Of a stretch of DNA of 64,000 nucleotides, positions 36,391 through 54,200 are shown piece after piece. Source of the DNA: Allolobophora icterica (lineage: Eukaryota > Annelida > Clitellata > Crassiclitellata > Lumbricidae); the NCBI GenBank assembly GCA_963556255.1, contig OY744616.1:7421593-7485592 (forward strand). Reading direction: 5' to 3'. The position numbers and the translations under genes were made by a program. Position 1 is the first letter of the stretch; each line of letters begins with the position of its first letter. The notes under the pieces were generated by a model, which made no database searches, was not told the DNA's origin, and was given only the letters and a program-made list of their open reading frames with translations.

Positions 36391-36647
36391 GTCGATAATG
36401 CAGCCTCGTACAACTCAACCAGTGACTGGGGAAATCTTTCAACCAATGTAGCACTGCTGAAGTTGCTGAATGCCTAACATTGCTTTATGAAGTTGGTCGA
36501 AATGTACCCGGTGTAACATACCTTGGGGTATGTGTTGCCTTATAACGTTGCGTGAGTCAATGAAAATGCATCACTATTCTTGAATGTTGACTGTTTAAAT
36601 GTTTTGTGAATTTTGCCCGTGAGAACGAAACAACATTTCGATATGGT

Positions 36648-36811
36648 CAGGGGTGTCTACACCATAGAAACCTTGGAGCAAATGCTCCATCCAAAAAATA
36701 GGGGGATCTGTCAGTGTGTGTGCCACCATTTTAGGGGGGAAGGAACTGAATGGGGGAGAAGAGGGGGAAAGGGACGTTGCACCAATGACTTAGGGGGGAT
36801 AGACGTCCCTG
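36648..36811. mobile_element. hAT-like MITE, CAGGGGCGTCTA family, 164 bp
   Basis: Ends CAGGGGTGTCTA and, inverted, CAGGGACGTCTA; exact 8-bp direct repeat GATATGGT on both sides. Shares CCTTGGAGCAAATGCTCCA with the 16286 copy. Confidence 0.88.
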
Positions 36812-37599
36812 GATATGGTCTTCATGGTCCTACATGTGCGTCCATGCGGTAGATGGGTATTCAGTCATAGAGATTTCATAATGTCCTATTGTTGGGGTTG
36901 CTTCATTTACAAAATTTCCCAGTATTTGTTTTAATCATTAAAAGTTGTTGTTATCCTTAGAAACCTTATCTTATCGTTTAGCTAATTAGGTCATTGTAAA
37001 CGTGTAAACTTTGACAACAAATGCTTTATTTAAAAATCACACTGATGTTCTTTCGTTGTTGAAAATAGAGTAGATATCGTGCAAGCAATACCTCCGTCGG
37101 TAACGTTGTTGGCAGATTCTATATCTACGAAACTTCTATTGGAAAGAAAAATATGAAGAGCTTTTGACAATCTTTTTAAAGGCGCTAAATTAGCAGAAAA
37201 GGCAAAATAAAAGTCCCTTATCCCATGAGGAACGTAGTGAAGATAAAGAATTTAGATCAGTTCATGTGTGATACGTTTGCGAAGGCAACCAGAGCGATCC
37301 GGGAATAGAATAGAGTAGAAAGGGATAGAACGGAATGCACAGAGGCGTTATTTGTGTGGGGGGGGGCACAAGGGGTACCTGTGCCCACACTTTTGGACTG
37401 GAGGGTACCACAACCCCACTTATTAAACAATGCCAATCTATATTTTACTATTGTGCCTTCTAAGAGATCGCAGTCTCCCCTTGCTTCATGTGTGTAGACA
37501 AAGGACGGAGTTGTAGGCCCTACCACAAAAGTACTTAGATACACAGGTAAACCGAGAGCCAGTCGAACTGGTCAGAGAAAAACCTTAATTGAGGCAGCA

Positions 37600-37929
37600 G
37601 AGTTCACATAGGTAGCAAGGGGCATTCCTCAATTGTCATCGCCAACCATAAATCAAAGCCTTGAAAACGCTGGGAGATAGGCAGTCAACGAAATACGTCA
37701 CGCATGGAGTGCGAGACATGGTATAATTCTGAAATGCCACCAATAAGTTAGGCAGCTGCGCGTAACACACGTTGAAGCTACCTAATGGGCCGAGAATGAG
37801 ACCAGTATAGATGGCACCACAGTAAACAATCCTCAACTAACAAACCACGTGCACAAGTGAACATAGTATTAGGTGATAGAGAAATTACTCGCAATTGACC
37901 CAGATACAAGGGGATACAATATAAGAGAT
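37600..37929 (-). mobile_element. Decayed LINE fragment, duplicated in the G4-G6 blocks
   Basis: Minus strand YCGAIYTGLILGPLGSFNVC and LVAFQNYTMSRT resemble the LINE segment that follows DYCNSLL. The same DNA recurs at about 47870-48200 and 57730-57880. It is older than the block duplication. Confidence 0.45.
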
Positions 37930-38247
37930 TCGCTGCGTCCTCTCCGATCTTCTGATCGTCTTGACCTCTTAGTTCCTCGTTCTAGGACTACTATGGCTCA
38001 GTCCAGGTCCTTTTGCTGCATAGGTCCCTCACTTTGGAACCGACGTCCGACTTCTGTCCGCACCACCATTCTCTCTGGTAGCGTTGCTTCTTCCTTTTCT
38101 CGCCTTAAATCCTGCTTTTTCTCTATAGGGTCTCGCGCACTGGGAGCGCCTCTGAATGGTCTATACCGCGAGAGGCGCTTTATAAATGACCATATACAAT
38201 ACAAAACAATACAATACAATACAATACAATACAATACAATACACAGA
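37930..38247 (+). mobile_element. 3' fragment of the same LINE family, with ACAAT tail
   Basis: Encodes LRPLRSSDRLDLLVPR and a WNRRP block nearly identical to the LINE in G6, then GCGCTTTATAAATG and an ACAAT pentamer array (38190-38243). The corresponding sites before G5 (48235) and G6 (58860) are empty, so it inserted after those blocks separated. Confidence 0.75.
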
Positions 38248-38994
38248 GATCTACATGTCTACAAAAGACAAGTTCTTGATAAAATGCGACTCTAGTACTA
38301 CACGCATATTCACTGCAACAAAAGTATGATTAACTAAGTGCTGATAAGATCCGTACCAAAATATAAATCATCACGGATGTTACAAGCCACAGTCAGAACC
38401 TTTTCTCAAGCGATTGAGACTGAAAATAGGTGTAAAACAACATTCCAGACGTAATCTGAGTTCAGTCCATGCGGTGACTTGTGTTTTTGTCCCCAAATCT
38501 GTAGGTCTGAGACACTATTGGAAACATCATTTCATTGCACGGATAGACCTGACAATGTTTTCAGCCGGAATTTATGCCCTCTTGTGATTTTAGCCGAAAC
38601 AGACAGTCAAATATGCTTCACATAAATACTAATTTGCCTAGCACTACAATCTAAATCTGCTTCTTTTTACTGAATGATTTTGTTATCGCAACTGCCGACA
38701 GTGACAATCCTAGGCGGATGTTAATTCCTGATCAAACACATAGAGAACAACTGATGGCCCAGAAGACACGAAAACAGAAGAATAAAATAGGTGAAAATCA
38801 ATAGCTGGTTTACTGTCGTCGTCTTTCAACCGAGAAAGCATTCAAGACCCCAGACCCAGCTTCTATTATAAGCTTTCAAATTGTCTATGAAGGCGTGTAG
38901 ACAAAGCTTTTATCTGCATGTTTTCTATGCGCGTCTTTAAGGCAATTGTCTTTAGGTGATTATAATGATCGGGAGGGGCGGATGTGGATGGGTG

Positions 38995-39345
38995 ACTGTG
39001 CGAGTGAGTCGTTGAGTGATTGAGTGAAGGAGTCAGCAAGTCAGTGAGTCAGGGTGGAATCGGTGGGTAGAAGGATGGGTGAGTTGGTGGATGGGTTGTT
39101 TGGTCGGTGTGTTTGTGGAATTGAGTGAGTGAGCGAGAGAGCGAGTGGACCCTTGGGTCAGTGGGTGGATGGATGTATGGGTGGATGGTTTGGTGGATGG
39201 GTTGGCGGGTGAATTGAGAGGGCTGATATGTTTTGTGAGGTAGAGTGAGCGAGTGAGTGAGAGCAGGCGAGCGAGTGAGTAAGTGAGTGAGCGAGTAAGT
39301 GACTAAATTAGTGTGGGTGAGTTAGTTGCTTAGTTACTTAGTTGC
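38995..39345. repeat. GAGT/GGTG-rich degenerate stretch before G4
   Basis: Irregular GTGAGTGAGTGAGCGAG and GGTGGATGGGTTGG words over 350 bp; counterparts are before G5 and G6. No gene seen. Confidence 0.8.
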
Positions 39346-39819
39346 TTAGTAGTTTTTACGTTCTTAGTTAGTCATGCCGACATTTATTATCTATTATTTA
39401 AATTATGCTATCCTATAAAAAAAAGTTCCCTGACAGACCTAAATGATGTTTAATGTTATTAGCTTAAAAGGACGTCCCCCCCAAAAAAAATACACAGCTA
39501 TAATAATACAATGCAGCGCTAAGTCTAAGAATCACTAGCGGAGGCCTCACGCATATACCTGTGAAGCCCAACATAAAGATTCGTATACTGATTAACCAAA
39601 CAATAGTTCAATAACGTAAAGCGACGCCTGATAACAATGTCCGCGATAAACGATGACGCCACCACCACCACCCCCAGTCTTTAATACATTGTCTTAGAAT
39701 CAATGGAAACCGTCGAGTCTGTACACAGAAGGTATTAGTGCCTCTCCGTACATCGAATGGTAGCAACTCGCAAGTCATTGTTATGCGTATAAGCGTATTG
39801 ACTGACTATAGGCCTACCT

Positions 39820-40035
39820 GGATCTGTTGGGTGGGTAATAGCACAATTAGCTCTCTGCTCAACTGGCTCATATGCGTTGACGTTATTGTTTTTGGCCAGG
39901 TCCACGCACCTAAGAAACATTGTTTCAATACTGAATGTGTACTTTCGTCTGATCCATACGCAGATTCAAGTTATCCTGCAGTTATCATTAGCAGATTTCC
40001 ATCGCATTTGCTGAACATCGACTGCAACGAAGGCA
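39820..40035 (+). promoter_or_regulatory. Conserved 5' flank of class II gene G4
   Basis: About 215 bp highly similar to the flanks of G5 (50655-50880) and G6 (60150-60394), and for its last 90 bp to G3. Shared words include GTGGGTAATAGCACAATTAG, TGGCTCATATGCGTT and CATTTGCTGAACATCG. Likely promoter plus 5'UTR. The three flanks also stay open in one frame, discussed under findings. Confidence 0.35.
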
Positions 40036-46102
<6,067 letters not shown>

Positions 46103-46479
46103 AGGAAGGAATGTTTGCGATATCGAGAATTCTGTATCAAACATTTCAAACTGACCACAGTTCAGTAATGCCATCTGCGTAACAGAAGTTGTTGGACTCA
46201 CTCTCTAAACTGTTGATTTGATATGATTAATATGATCCAATTACCATTATTAATTAGCAACTCGGTGTCTAATGCGCAAGGCTTCCGTGGATGGAGCACC
46301 GGAACTAAATCTCAGTAAACATATTGACTCATTGTTCTGAACTTATAGGTATACCTATACTATACCTGTGAACGAAAATACGAAATGGACGGAATTGTAT
46401 TGAAATGGTTTGAAATGGATTAAATGGATAAGTCAGATCTCATATGCCTAAAATTCCATTAGTTTCAATGGAAAATCGT

Positions 46480-46765
46480 TTCATTGGCCCTGGCTTTCAG
46501 CCGACTGGATTATTGTAATTCACATCTCATTGGCATTACTAAGTGTGAGTTGCACAAACTACAAATAGTAATCGTTGATAATAATTCTCAGGCTATAATC
46601 ATGTCGATGATCACTAAATAACAACATATCTCACCCATCTTGCATTCACTGAACTGGCTGACAGTTGATCACAGAAGCCAGTTTAAAATCTGTCTTACTG
46701 TTCACAGAGTTTTATATTTAAATCAGTCGACCTATCTCTGTTCACCTCTTTTGCAGGTAATTACT
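46480..46765 (+). mobile_element. Decayed LINE fragment after G4
   Basis: Reads RLDYCNSHLIGITKCELHKL, then after about 100 bp LNWLTVDHRSQFKICLTVHR: the conserved C-terminal segments of CR1/L2-like reverse transcriptases. A duplicate lies after G5. Confidence 0.6.
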
Positions 46766-46911
46766 TCACGCTATTCACGACTACTTTGACCTTGGCTGTT
46801 CCTTGAACCAGAACCGGCTTTCACGGTAACTGGCACGAAGCTATAATGGATGTCGCTACTTCACTCTGTGCGATCTCTTGGTTCTTTGTTATTATTTTTT
46901 TTTTCCTATTA

Positions 46912-47305
46912 CTACCACCACCACCACCACTACCACCACAACCACCACCACCACCACCACCACCACCACCACCACCACCACCACCACCACCACCACCACC
47001 ACCACCACCACCACCACCACCACCACCACCACCACCACCACCACCACCACCACCACCACCACCACCACCACCACCACCACCACCACCACCACCACCACCA
47101 CCACCACCACCACCACCACTACTACTACTACTACTATTACTACTACTACTACTATTATTACTACTACTACTACTACTACTACAACTACTACTGCTACTAC
47201 TACTACTACTACTACTACTACTATTACTACTACTACTGCTACACTACTACAACAACTACTACTACTACTACTGCTACTACTGCTGCTGTTGCTGCTGCTG
47301 CTGCT
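46912..47305. repeat. CAC array passing into CTA and CTG arrays, after G4
   Basis: About 205 bp of CAC/ACC, then about 155 bp of CTA units and a short CTG run. The equivalent after G5 has only about 70 bp of CAC. It creates long poly-Pro, poly-His and poly-Thr frames; there is no sign of real coding. Confidence 0.95.
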
Positions 47306-49278
47306 CCTGCAGCTTATGCTACTACTACTACAACTACAAACATTTTTAACGCGCGCAAGGTCACACAGAAATGCAAGTCTATGCTTCTTTAACAAACTTA
47401 TCTATCGTAAGAGTGATTTTCTGATTTTCTGATCAACAGGACTTCGACAGTGTTCTTCCAATGGATTAAGATTAGTCCTCTCGACTGCGATTTGACTTGA
47501 AGCCATTGTCGATAGAAGTCTTGTGCAGTAAGATATCGGCGCTGTGGAAGAGATTTCATTAGAGCATAGGTTAGGATTGGATTGGCTTGAATTGTAGTCT
47601 ATGTCAACCACACATTCATTCAGAGCATTCATATGGCGCCCCTCCTAAAACTACTCAGAAGTGCTCCTAGCTCAACCACGGCGGAAATGAACAAATTTCA
47701 AATGTCTATGGATAGTGATTTCACAATCCCTAGCTAGGACAGCTCGCAGATCCAAAGAGAGTCCATTCCAGGTGGATGGCCCAACCACTGCAAACGCGAG
47801 TCGAAATGCTAGCAAAAGGATCAACCAGTTCACCCAGAGCAAATTAACGCAGGTCTCTTGGGTAAGAAAAACCTTAAATGGGGCTCCAGAGTTCGTTAGC
47901 ACAGATAGCAAGGGGCATTCCCAAATTGTCATCGCCAACCCTTAATCAAAACCTTAAGTTGAAAACGCTGGGGGATAGGTAGCAAACGAAATACGTCACT
48001 CATGATATGCGAGAAATGGTATAATTCTGAAATGCCACCAATAAGTCTTGCAACACACGTTCAAGCTAACCAATGCGCCAGAGAATGAGACATATACAGC
48101 CGGTACTATAGTAGTCAATCCTACAACTATTGAGCCATGTGAAATTTTTTGCACAGAAGTAAACATACTGTGGCATTACGTGATCTAGAAATGACTCGTA
48201 ATTGACGCGGATAAAAGCAGGTGCAACATAAGAGATCTACATGTGTAGAAAAGGCATGTTCTTCATAAAGTACGACATTAACACGACACACATTCACTGC
48301 TACAAATGTATAATTAACTAAGTGCAGGTAAGATCCGTACCAAAATATAAATCATCGCAGATGTTGCATTCCACAGTCTGAACATTTCCTCTAGCGATTG
48401 AGACTGAAAATAGGTGTAAAACAGCATTCCAGACGTAATCTGAGTTCAGTCCATGCGGCGACTTGTGTTTTTATCCCCAAATCTGTAGGTCTGAACCACT
48501 ATTGGAAACACCATTTCATTACACGGATAGACCTGACATTGATCTTAGTAGGAATTTATGCCCTCTTGTGATTTGATGGAAACAGTCAAATTATGCTTCT
48601 CATAAATAGGGCCTACTAGTTTGCGTAGCGTTACAATCGAAATCTGCTTCTTTTTACTGAATTATTTTGGAAACCAATTGAACGCAACTGTCGACAGTGA
48701 CAATCCTAGGCGGATGTTAATTCCTGTTCAAACACATAGAGAACAACTAATGAGCCAGAAGACACGTAACATAAGGATTTAAGATGTGAAAATCAATGGC
48801 TGGATTACCGTCGTCATCTTTCAACCGTTAAAGCATTCAAAGCCCCAGACCACCCTTCTATTATAAGCCTCTAATTGTCTGTGAAAGCGTGTAGACACAG
48901 CTTTTATCTGCATATTTTCTATGCGCGTCGTTAAGGCAAATGCCTTTAGGTGATAATAATGACCGGGAGGTGGCGCAAGCGGATGGGTTACTGTGCGAGT
49001 GAGTGAGACGGTGAGTGAGTGAAGGAGTCAGCAAGTCAGTGAATCAGGATGGAATTGGTGTGAAGAAGGATTGGTGAGTAGGTATGTTTGTGGGGTTGAG
49101 TGAGTGGACGAGCGAGTGAGTGGCTCCTTGGGTGGGTGGATGTATGGGTGGATGGGTTGGTGAGTGAATTGAGTTTGCTGGTATGTTTGTGAGGTTGAGT
49201 GTGCGAGCGAGTGAATAGGCGAATAAATTAGTGTGGTGAGTTAGTTGCTTAGCTACTTAGTTGCATAGTAGTTTTTAC

Positions 49279-50197
49279 CAGTCTTGTTGTCAAGACCTTA
49301 AAACTCAAGACCAAGACCAAGACTTTGAACCTCAAGACCAAGACCAAGACCTTAAACCTCAAGACCAAGACCAAGACCAAGACCTTGAACCTCGAGACCA
49401 AGACCAAGACCAACCCCAAGACCTTGAACCTCAAGACCAAGACCAAGACCAAGAGTTTGAAACTCAAGACCAAACCCGAGAAAAATACTTAAAAAATCAC
49501 AACCATATTCCAGACTTCTATTCCTTACTAAAAAAAATGTCAAGTCAGACTACTCGCTATTTTAATTAAAACATGAATCTTTTATTTTATTAAAAGAAAA
49601 CAACTCCAAATGCAGACTGCAGAGAATTCCGAATTCGTATTTACGAAAGTCCTTCATGCGAAATGTTATTCCAAATGCCTGTTGCATTTTATAAAAACCA
49701 ATTCGCTCAGATTTTTCTGACAAAGACGTGACCTTTGGGGCCTAATAAAAATTCTGCCATGTGAATAATACATTCTACAGTGCTGAATTCACTGGCACAC
49801 AGAGCAGCTTTTCAAGAACCGGATGTAAATGTACAAATTGAGTCTGTTTTGAAATCATTCCTTGGTAAATAACCGGAAGTCAAAATAAATGTCCAAAACA
49901 ACAGTAAAGCCTCACTCACACCGTGTAAATGCTAAAGCAATTGTATTAGTAATTATTGGATAAATTTTAAAAATCCTTGCGATTTGTTAAATGACTGTTC
50001 ATATTGTCCAAAGTCTTGGTCTTGGTCTTGCAAAACCAAGACCAAGACTTTGAGCCTCAAGACCAAGCCCAAGACCTTGAACCTCAAGACCAAGACCAAG
50101 ACCTTTGGTCTCAAGACCAAGACCAAGACCAAGACTTTTTAAAACGAACTCGAGTGCACTCGAGACCAAGACCTTGGTCTCGAGGACAACAAGACTG
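49279..50197. mobile_element. hAT-like element with CCAAGA hexamer arrays at both ends, 919 bp
   Basis: Inverted ends CAGTCTTGTTGTC, flanked by GTTTTTAC and GTTTTTAG (7 of 8). Subterminal CCAAGA arrays lie at 49290-49470 and 50018-50192, around 545 bp of ordinary AT-rich DNA. The sites before G4 (near 39349) and G6 (near 59712) are empty. The arrays give an apparent DQDQDQD frame that is not a gene. Confidence 0.75.
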
Positions 50198-50654
50198 GTT
50201 TTTAGGTTCTTAGTTAGTCATGCCGACATTTATAATCTAGTATTTAAATTATCCTATCCTATAAAAAAGTTCCCTGACAGACCTAAATGATGTTAAATGT
50301 TATTAGCTTAAAAAGGACGTCTCCGAAAAAAAATTACACAGCTATAATAATATTATACAGCGCTAAGTCTAAGAATCATTTGGGGAGGGCTAACGCATAT
50401 ACCTGTGTAGCCCAACATTAATATTCATATACTGAGCTACCAAACAATTGTTCAATAATGTAGAGCGACGACAGGCGACAACGTCCGCGACACACGATGA
50501 CGCCACCACCACCCCCCGTCAAAACTAATTTTCTTAGAATCCATCGAAACCGTCGAGTCTGCGCCCAAAAGGTATTAGTGCCTTTCCGTAAATCGAATGG
50601 TAGCCACCCGCAACTCATTGTTATGTGCATAGGCGTATCGACTGATTATGCCTG

Positions 50655-50880
50655 GGTCTCTTGGGTGGGTAATAGCACAATTAGCTCTCTGTTCAACTGG
50701 CTCATATGCGTTGACGTTATTGTTTTGGCCAGGTCCACGCACCTAGGTAACACTGTTTCAATGCCGAATGTGTGCTTTCGTTTGATCAATACGCAGACTC
50801 AAGTTATCCTGCAGTTTTCATAGCCAGATTTCCATCGCATTTGCTGAACATCGCTGACGAAAAAGACTACAACGAAGGCA
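50655..50880 (+). promoter_or_regulatory. Conserved 5' flank of class II gene G5
   Basis: Same module as before G4, ending GACTACAACGAAGGCA directly at the ATG. Confidence 0.35.
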
Positions 50881-51228
50881 ATGCATAATTTCACGAGCAA
50901 CATGTGGAAAGAAAACCTAATTTTGTTTCTCTTGCTTATTTTGATCTATGTGGAATCAACAAATTCTACGAAATCTTTCAAATATACCAAAAATCTAAAT
51001 GGAACAGCGATGTGTGCATTAGACCAACCATCACTGATTATTCCATTTGATCAGTTGCCTCCTTTACCATCTGGACTCTGTTCACCTATTGACGCTCGCT
51101 GTGCCTGGCAGTGTTACCTGGATCGTGATTGCACGAGTTTCAACTACAGAGGGGATGAAAGAAGATGCGAACTATTCCACTATGCGCCTAACAATTGCAC
51201 TATTGTGCCGGAGTGTAATAATTTACAA
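50881..51228 (+). CDS. G5 exon 1: class II signal peptide and PAN-like module
   Basis: MHNFTSNMWKEN start, core LILFLLLILIYV, cleavage near TNS-TK. Donor CAA|GTAAGT. PAN segment reads SFNYRGDERRCELF. Confidence 0.8.
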
Positions 51229-54200
51229 GTAAGTGATGGCATAAATAAAGCTAGGTTGTACGAGTTCCTCTAAAAATTAATCTTATGACAGTTGGTTGTA
51301 TACGTGACACTTCATGTGCATAATTATTATACGTTTTGTAATTCTACCCAGGTGACACTGTTTAAGCGGGGTCCACGGCCCTTTCTGTGTCACCTGTGTA
51401 CCCAAACTACAGAAATTGATTTGCCTGTTTTTGTTTGATTTGTTTACCTATTCAGTTTGGTTACCAAATAAAAGATTGATTGATTGATTGATTGATTGAT
51501 TATGATTCGCAGCTATTTGGCTTTTCTTTGATCAGCACATAAAAATTCTTTTATTTACGATTTTGTTATCACGAACAAATTTGCTAAATAAATACAGCAT
51601 ATATATAGTTTTAGTATTTTTATGAAGTCGGAGTAATATCCATATGACGTTTCAATCAGCGCTGAAACATTGGTTCAGTGTCGGACGATGTTGACGCAAT
51701 GTTGGACAAGGTTGAGATAAGATTGTGTCAAATTTGGATTTGCTGTCTGAAGGTATTTTTGCATCAAAATATCAAAAGTAAGCGACACTAATCCCAAGAT
51801 ACGTTGTTAACGAGTTGCTGAATTAAACTACATACACGATCATTAAATTCCAATTAACTACAAGCAGTGCTTTTTCAGCCGGAACGTGCCGGAACGGCGT
51901 TCCGGCACCTTTTGTCAACTGCTAAAAAATAATCTATTTATTTTAATAATAAAAACAATACTTTAGTTATTTTAATTTAATTTCAGTATTGTGAACTGTT
52001 TTCAGTGTTTATTGAGACCCCTTCCAACCCCAATCCCATTTTTCTCGAGAATTTAGTCATTCCATAATTGTTCAATTCCGGAAAATATTGTTCAGTTCTG
52101 GAACCTTTTTTCTATAAAAAAAACACTGATTACAAGTAAATATATCTGATGTTTTTTCCTGAAACAGATTAAAGGTCTGAAAAGTTGTCAGATTGAAGGT
52201 AATTGCACGTTCTTTAAAGTAGTCGTCTGTAAGATTGTCTAATTTACCTCAATGATCCCGTTTATTTGCACTGAAAACATTGATAGGCCTACTGAGTGTC
52301 ATCTTGAATATTGCTCATGAAGACTTGTTCTGTTTACAGTAACTAGTAACAGGGAATAAGTCAAATCATCGAGTACATCACAGACGAGACAGCCGCTATA
52401 TTGACGATTTAAAAACAATGACAGATTGGAATATTGGAGCCTAACTTTTATAAGCTTCAGCTTTTGTTGGGCTTCGTTTGTACATTGATGTATGATTATA
52501 TCGTGATGTTTTTGTGGAATGGTTCAAATAAATAATTGTTATTTGTTGTTATTATTATTATATGCACAGGGAGCTGTTCTTATTGTAGTTTGCAAATGTT
52601 GCATGAGAAGGTTTGGGACAATCTATATCGCAAGTCGTTGCCTAACTTTTTTGGTCCTTTTGCTAGAAACAAGCAAGAGGGAATTTACACCAAACAAATT
52701 TTCATTTCCAGCTCAACAGACAACAACTACAGGCATGCTCATCGATACGAATGGTTGCAGTCTGCCGTTCCAGTACAATTTCAAAGAATACAACGGGTGT
52801 ATTAATGTAACTGGAATCGATACTCCTCAGTGTGCAACCCTCAATGGTACCTTAGCCAATTGCTTGTATCCACCGGGTAGGCAATGCTTTCCGTATACGT
52901 CTAGTAAATTCTTTTTTTTACTACCGTATACATTCAACGCTTTGATGCTCTCGGATTTGATTAGATTTAATAGGAACAGCTGAATAAACTAATCTCTCGG
53001 TGGAGCTCAGAATTCGACGAAACTAATTTTTAGAACAGTTAGCAAACTATTGCAATTGTCAATGCACATATAGACACCGTTGGATCGAGAAAGCTTTTCA
53101 AAGATGCCGTCGATCTAACAAAATATTAAGATACCATCGAATGGAATGTTGTTTAACCGGTGGCGAAATCAAAGCAAAGAAAGGAAGAGAAATTAATGTC
53201 ACACGACAGTCTGTTGCAACGTGATGGACCTGCCACAATGCAGCCAGTGTTGTTTCAGTTATGGTTTCTCAGTTTCAGTTTAAGTCAACTGCAATCTGAT
53301 GTTTCAGTTTCAGTTACAGCTTTTTATTTTTCAGTTACAGTTTCAGTAGTTATTTTCAAATGTCACGAGCAACGACACACTGACCACAAGTATACTGAAC
53401 AGTTCCCGGAAATACTTACACAGCACCACTTATGCATAACAGCACTTATTCATGACATCGCATCTAACTTTAAAGGAATGAGAGGAATTTCAAAAGGCAG
53501 AAGTTTATCAAAACATAAAAATATTGTTCAGCAAATAATGACAGACTTCAGTAACAGCAAGAATTGTTCACTGTAACAAATGTGATTTTGATTACAGGTG
53601 TCAGTAGATTTGTATATATGCGTGTCTGTATGAGTGTGTGCGATTTATATAAGCACATTGCACGAGTCTTCAGGCGTGTATCTAAGCAAGTACTTAAGTG
53701 TGTATAATTGTATGTACATATAGGTTTGAATAAAAATATGTAGGAGACATGTATAATTATATATGCATGTGGGTAGGTACATGCACAGTGCAAGCATCAA
53801 TGTATGTACCTGTAATCACATGCCATATGGGGTCATCCATAAAGGACGTCCGCAATGAGCATATAAAATGAACAGTAAACTAGAGTAGAACAACAACTCA
53901 AAAAGGAAGTATAAGGAAGAAACATTAAAGTTTCATTTTCAAGTTAACGCTTTGTGATTCTTTAGTCATACAGTTTTTGTTTTTCAGTTTCTATTACAGT
54001 TTCAGTTATTCAGCATTTTCAGTTTCAGTTTCAGTTACAGTTAACTGCCAAATATTTTTCAGTTATTATGCTATTTCAGTAACAGTTTCAGTTACTAGAA
54101 ATAATACTGGCTGCAAAAATGACCATTTCATTTTGATACCATTCCGAGTCATTGAGGCGTTGGGGAGCGAATCATAGCGCTGCATTGCGAAGTACAGACC

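Larger units (their letters stand above)
36391..39819. other. G3 to G4 intergenic DNA
   Basis: Holds the MITE at 36648, LINE fragments and the GAGT-rich stretch. DNA from about 37.57 kb on is duplicated before G5 and G6. No further gene seen. Confidence 0.5.
46103..50654. other. G4 to G5 intergenic DNA
   Basis: LINE remnant, CAC/CTA arrays, block-level repeat (47.65-49.2 kb) and the CCAAGA-array element. No gene supported. Confidence 0.5.

Noticed and set aside
46846..47432. Poly-Pro, poly-His, poly-Thr and poly-Val frames of up to 184 codons
   Set aside because: All arise from the CAC/CTA array, and the G5 counterpart differs only by repeat length.
49261..50213. DQDQDQD-type acidic repeat protein
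   Set aside because: It is the CCAAGA array of a transposable element, open by composition, and absent from sister blocks.
52519..52983. 154-codon frame over the G5 FN2 exon
   Set aside because: It reads through intron on both sides. The splice sites match those of G4 and G6, so only 52712-52876 is called.
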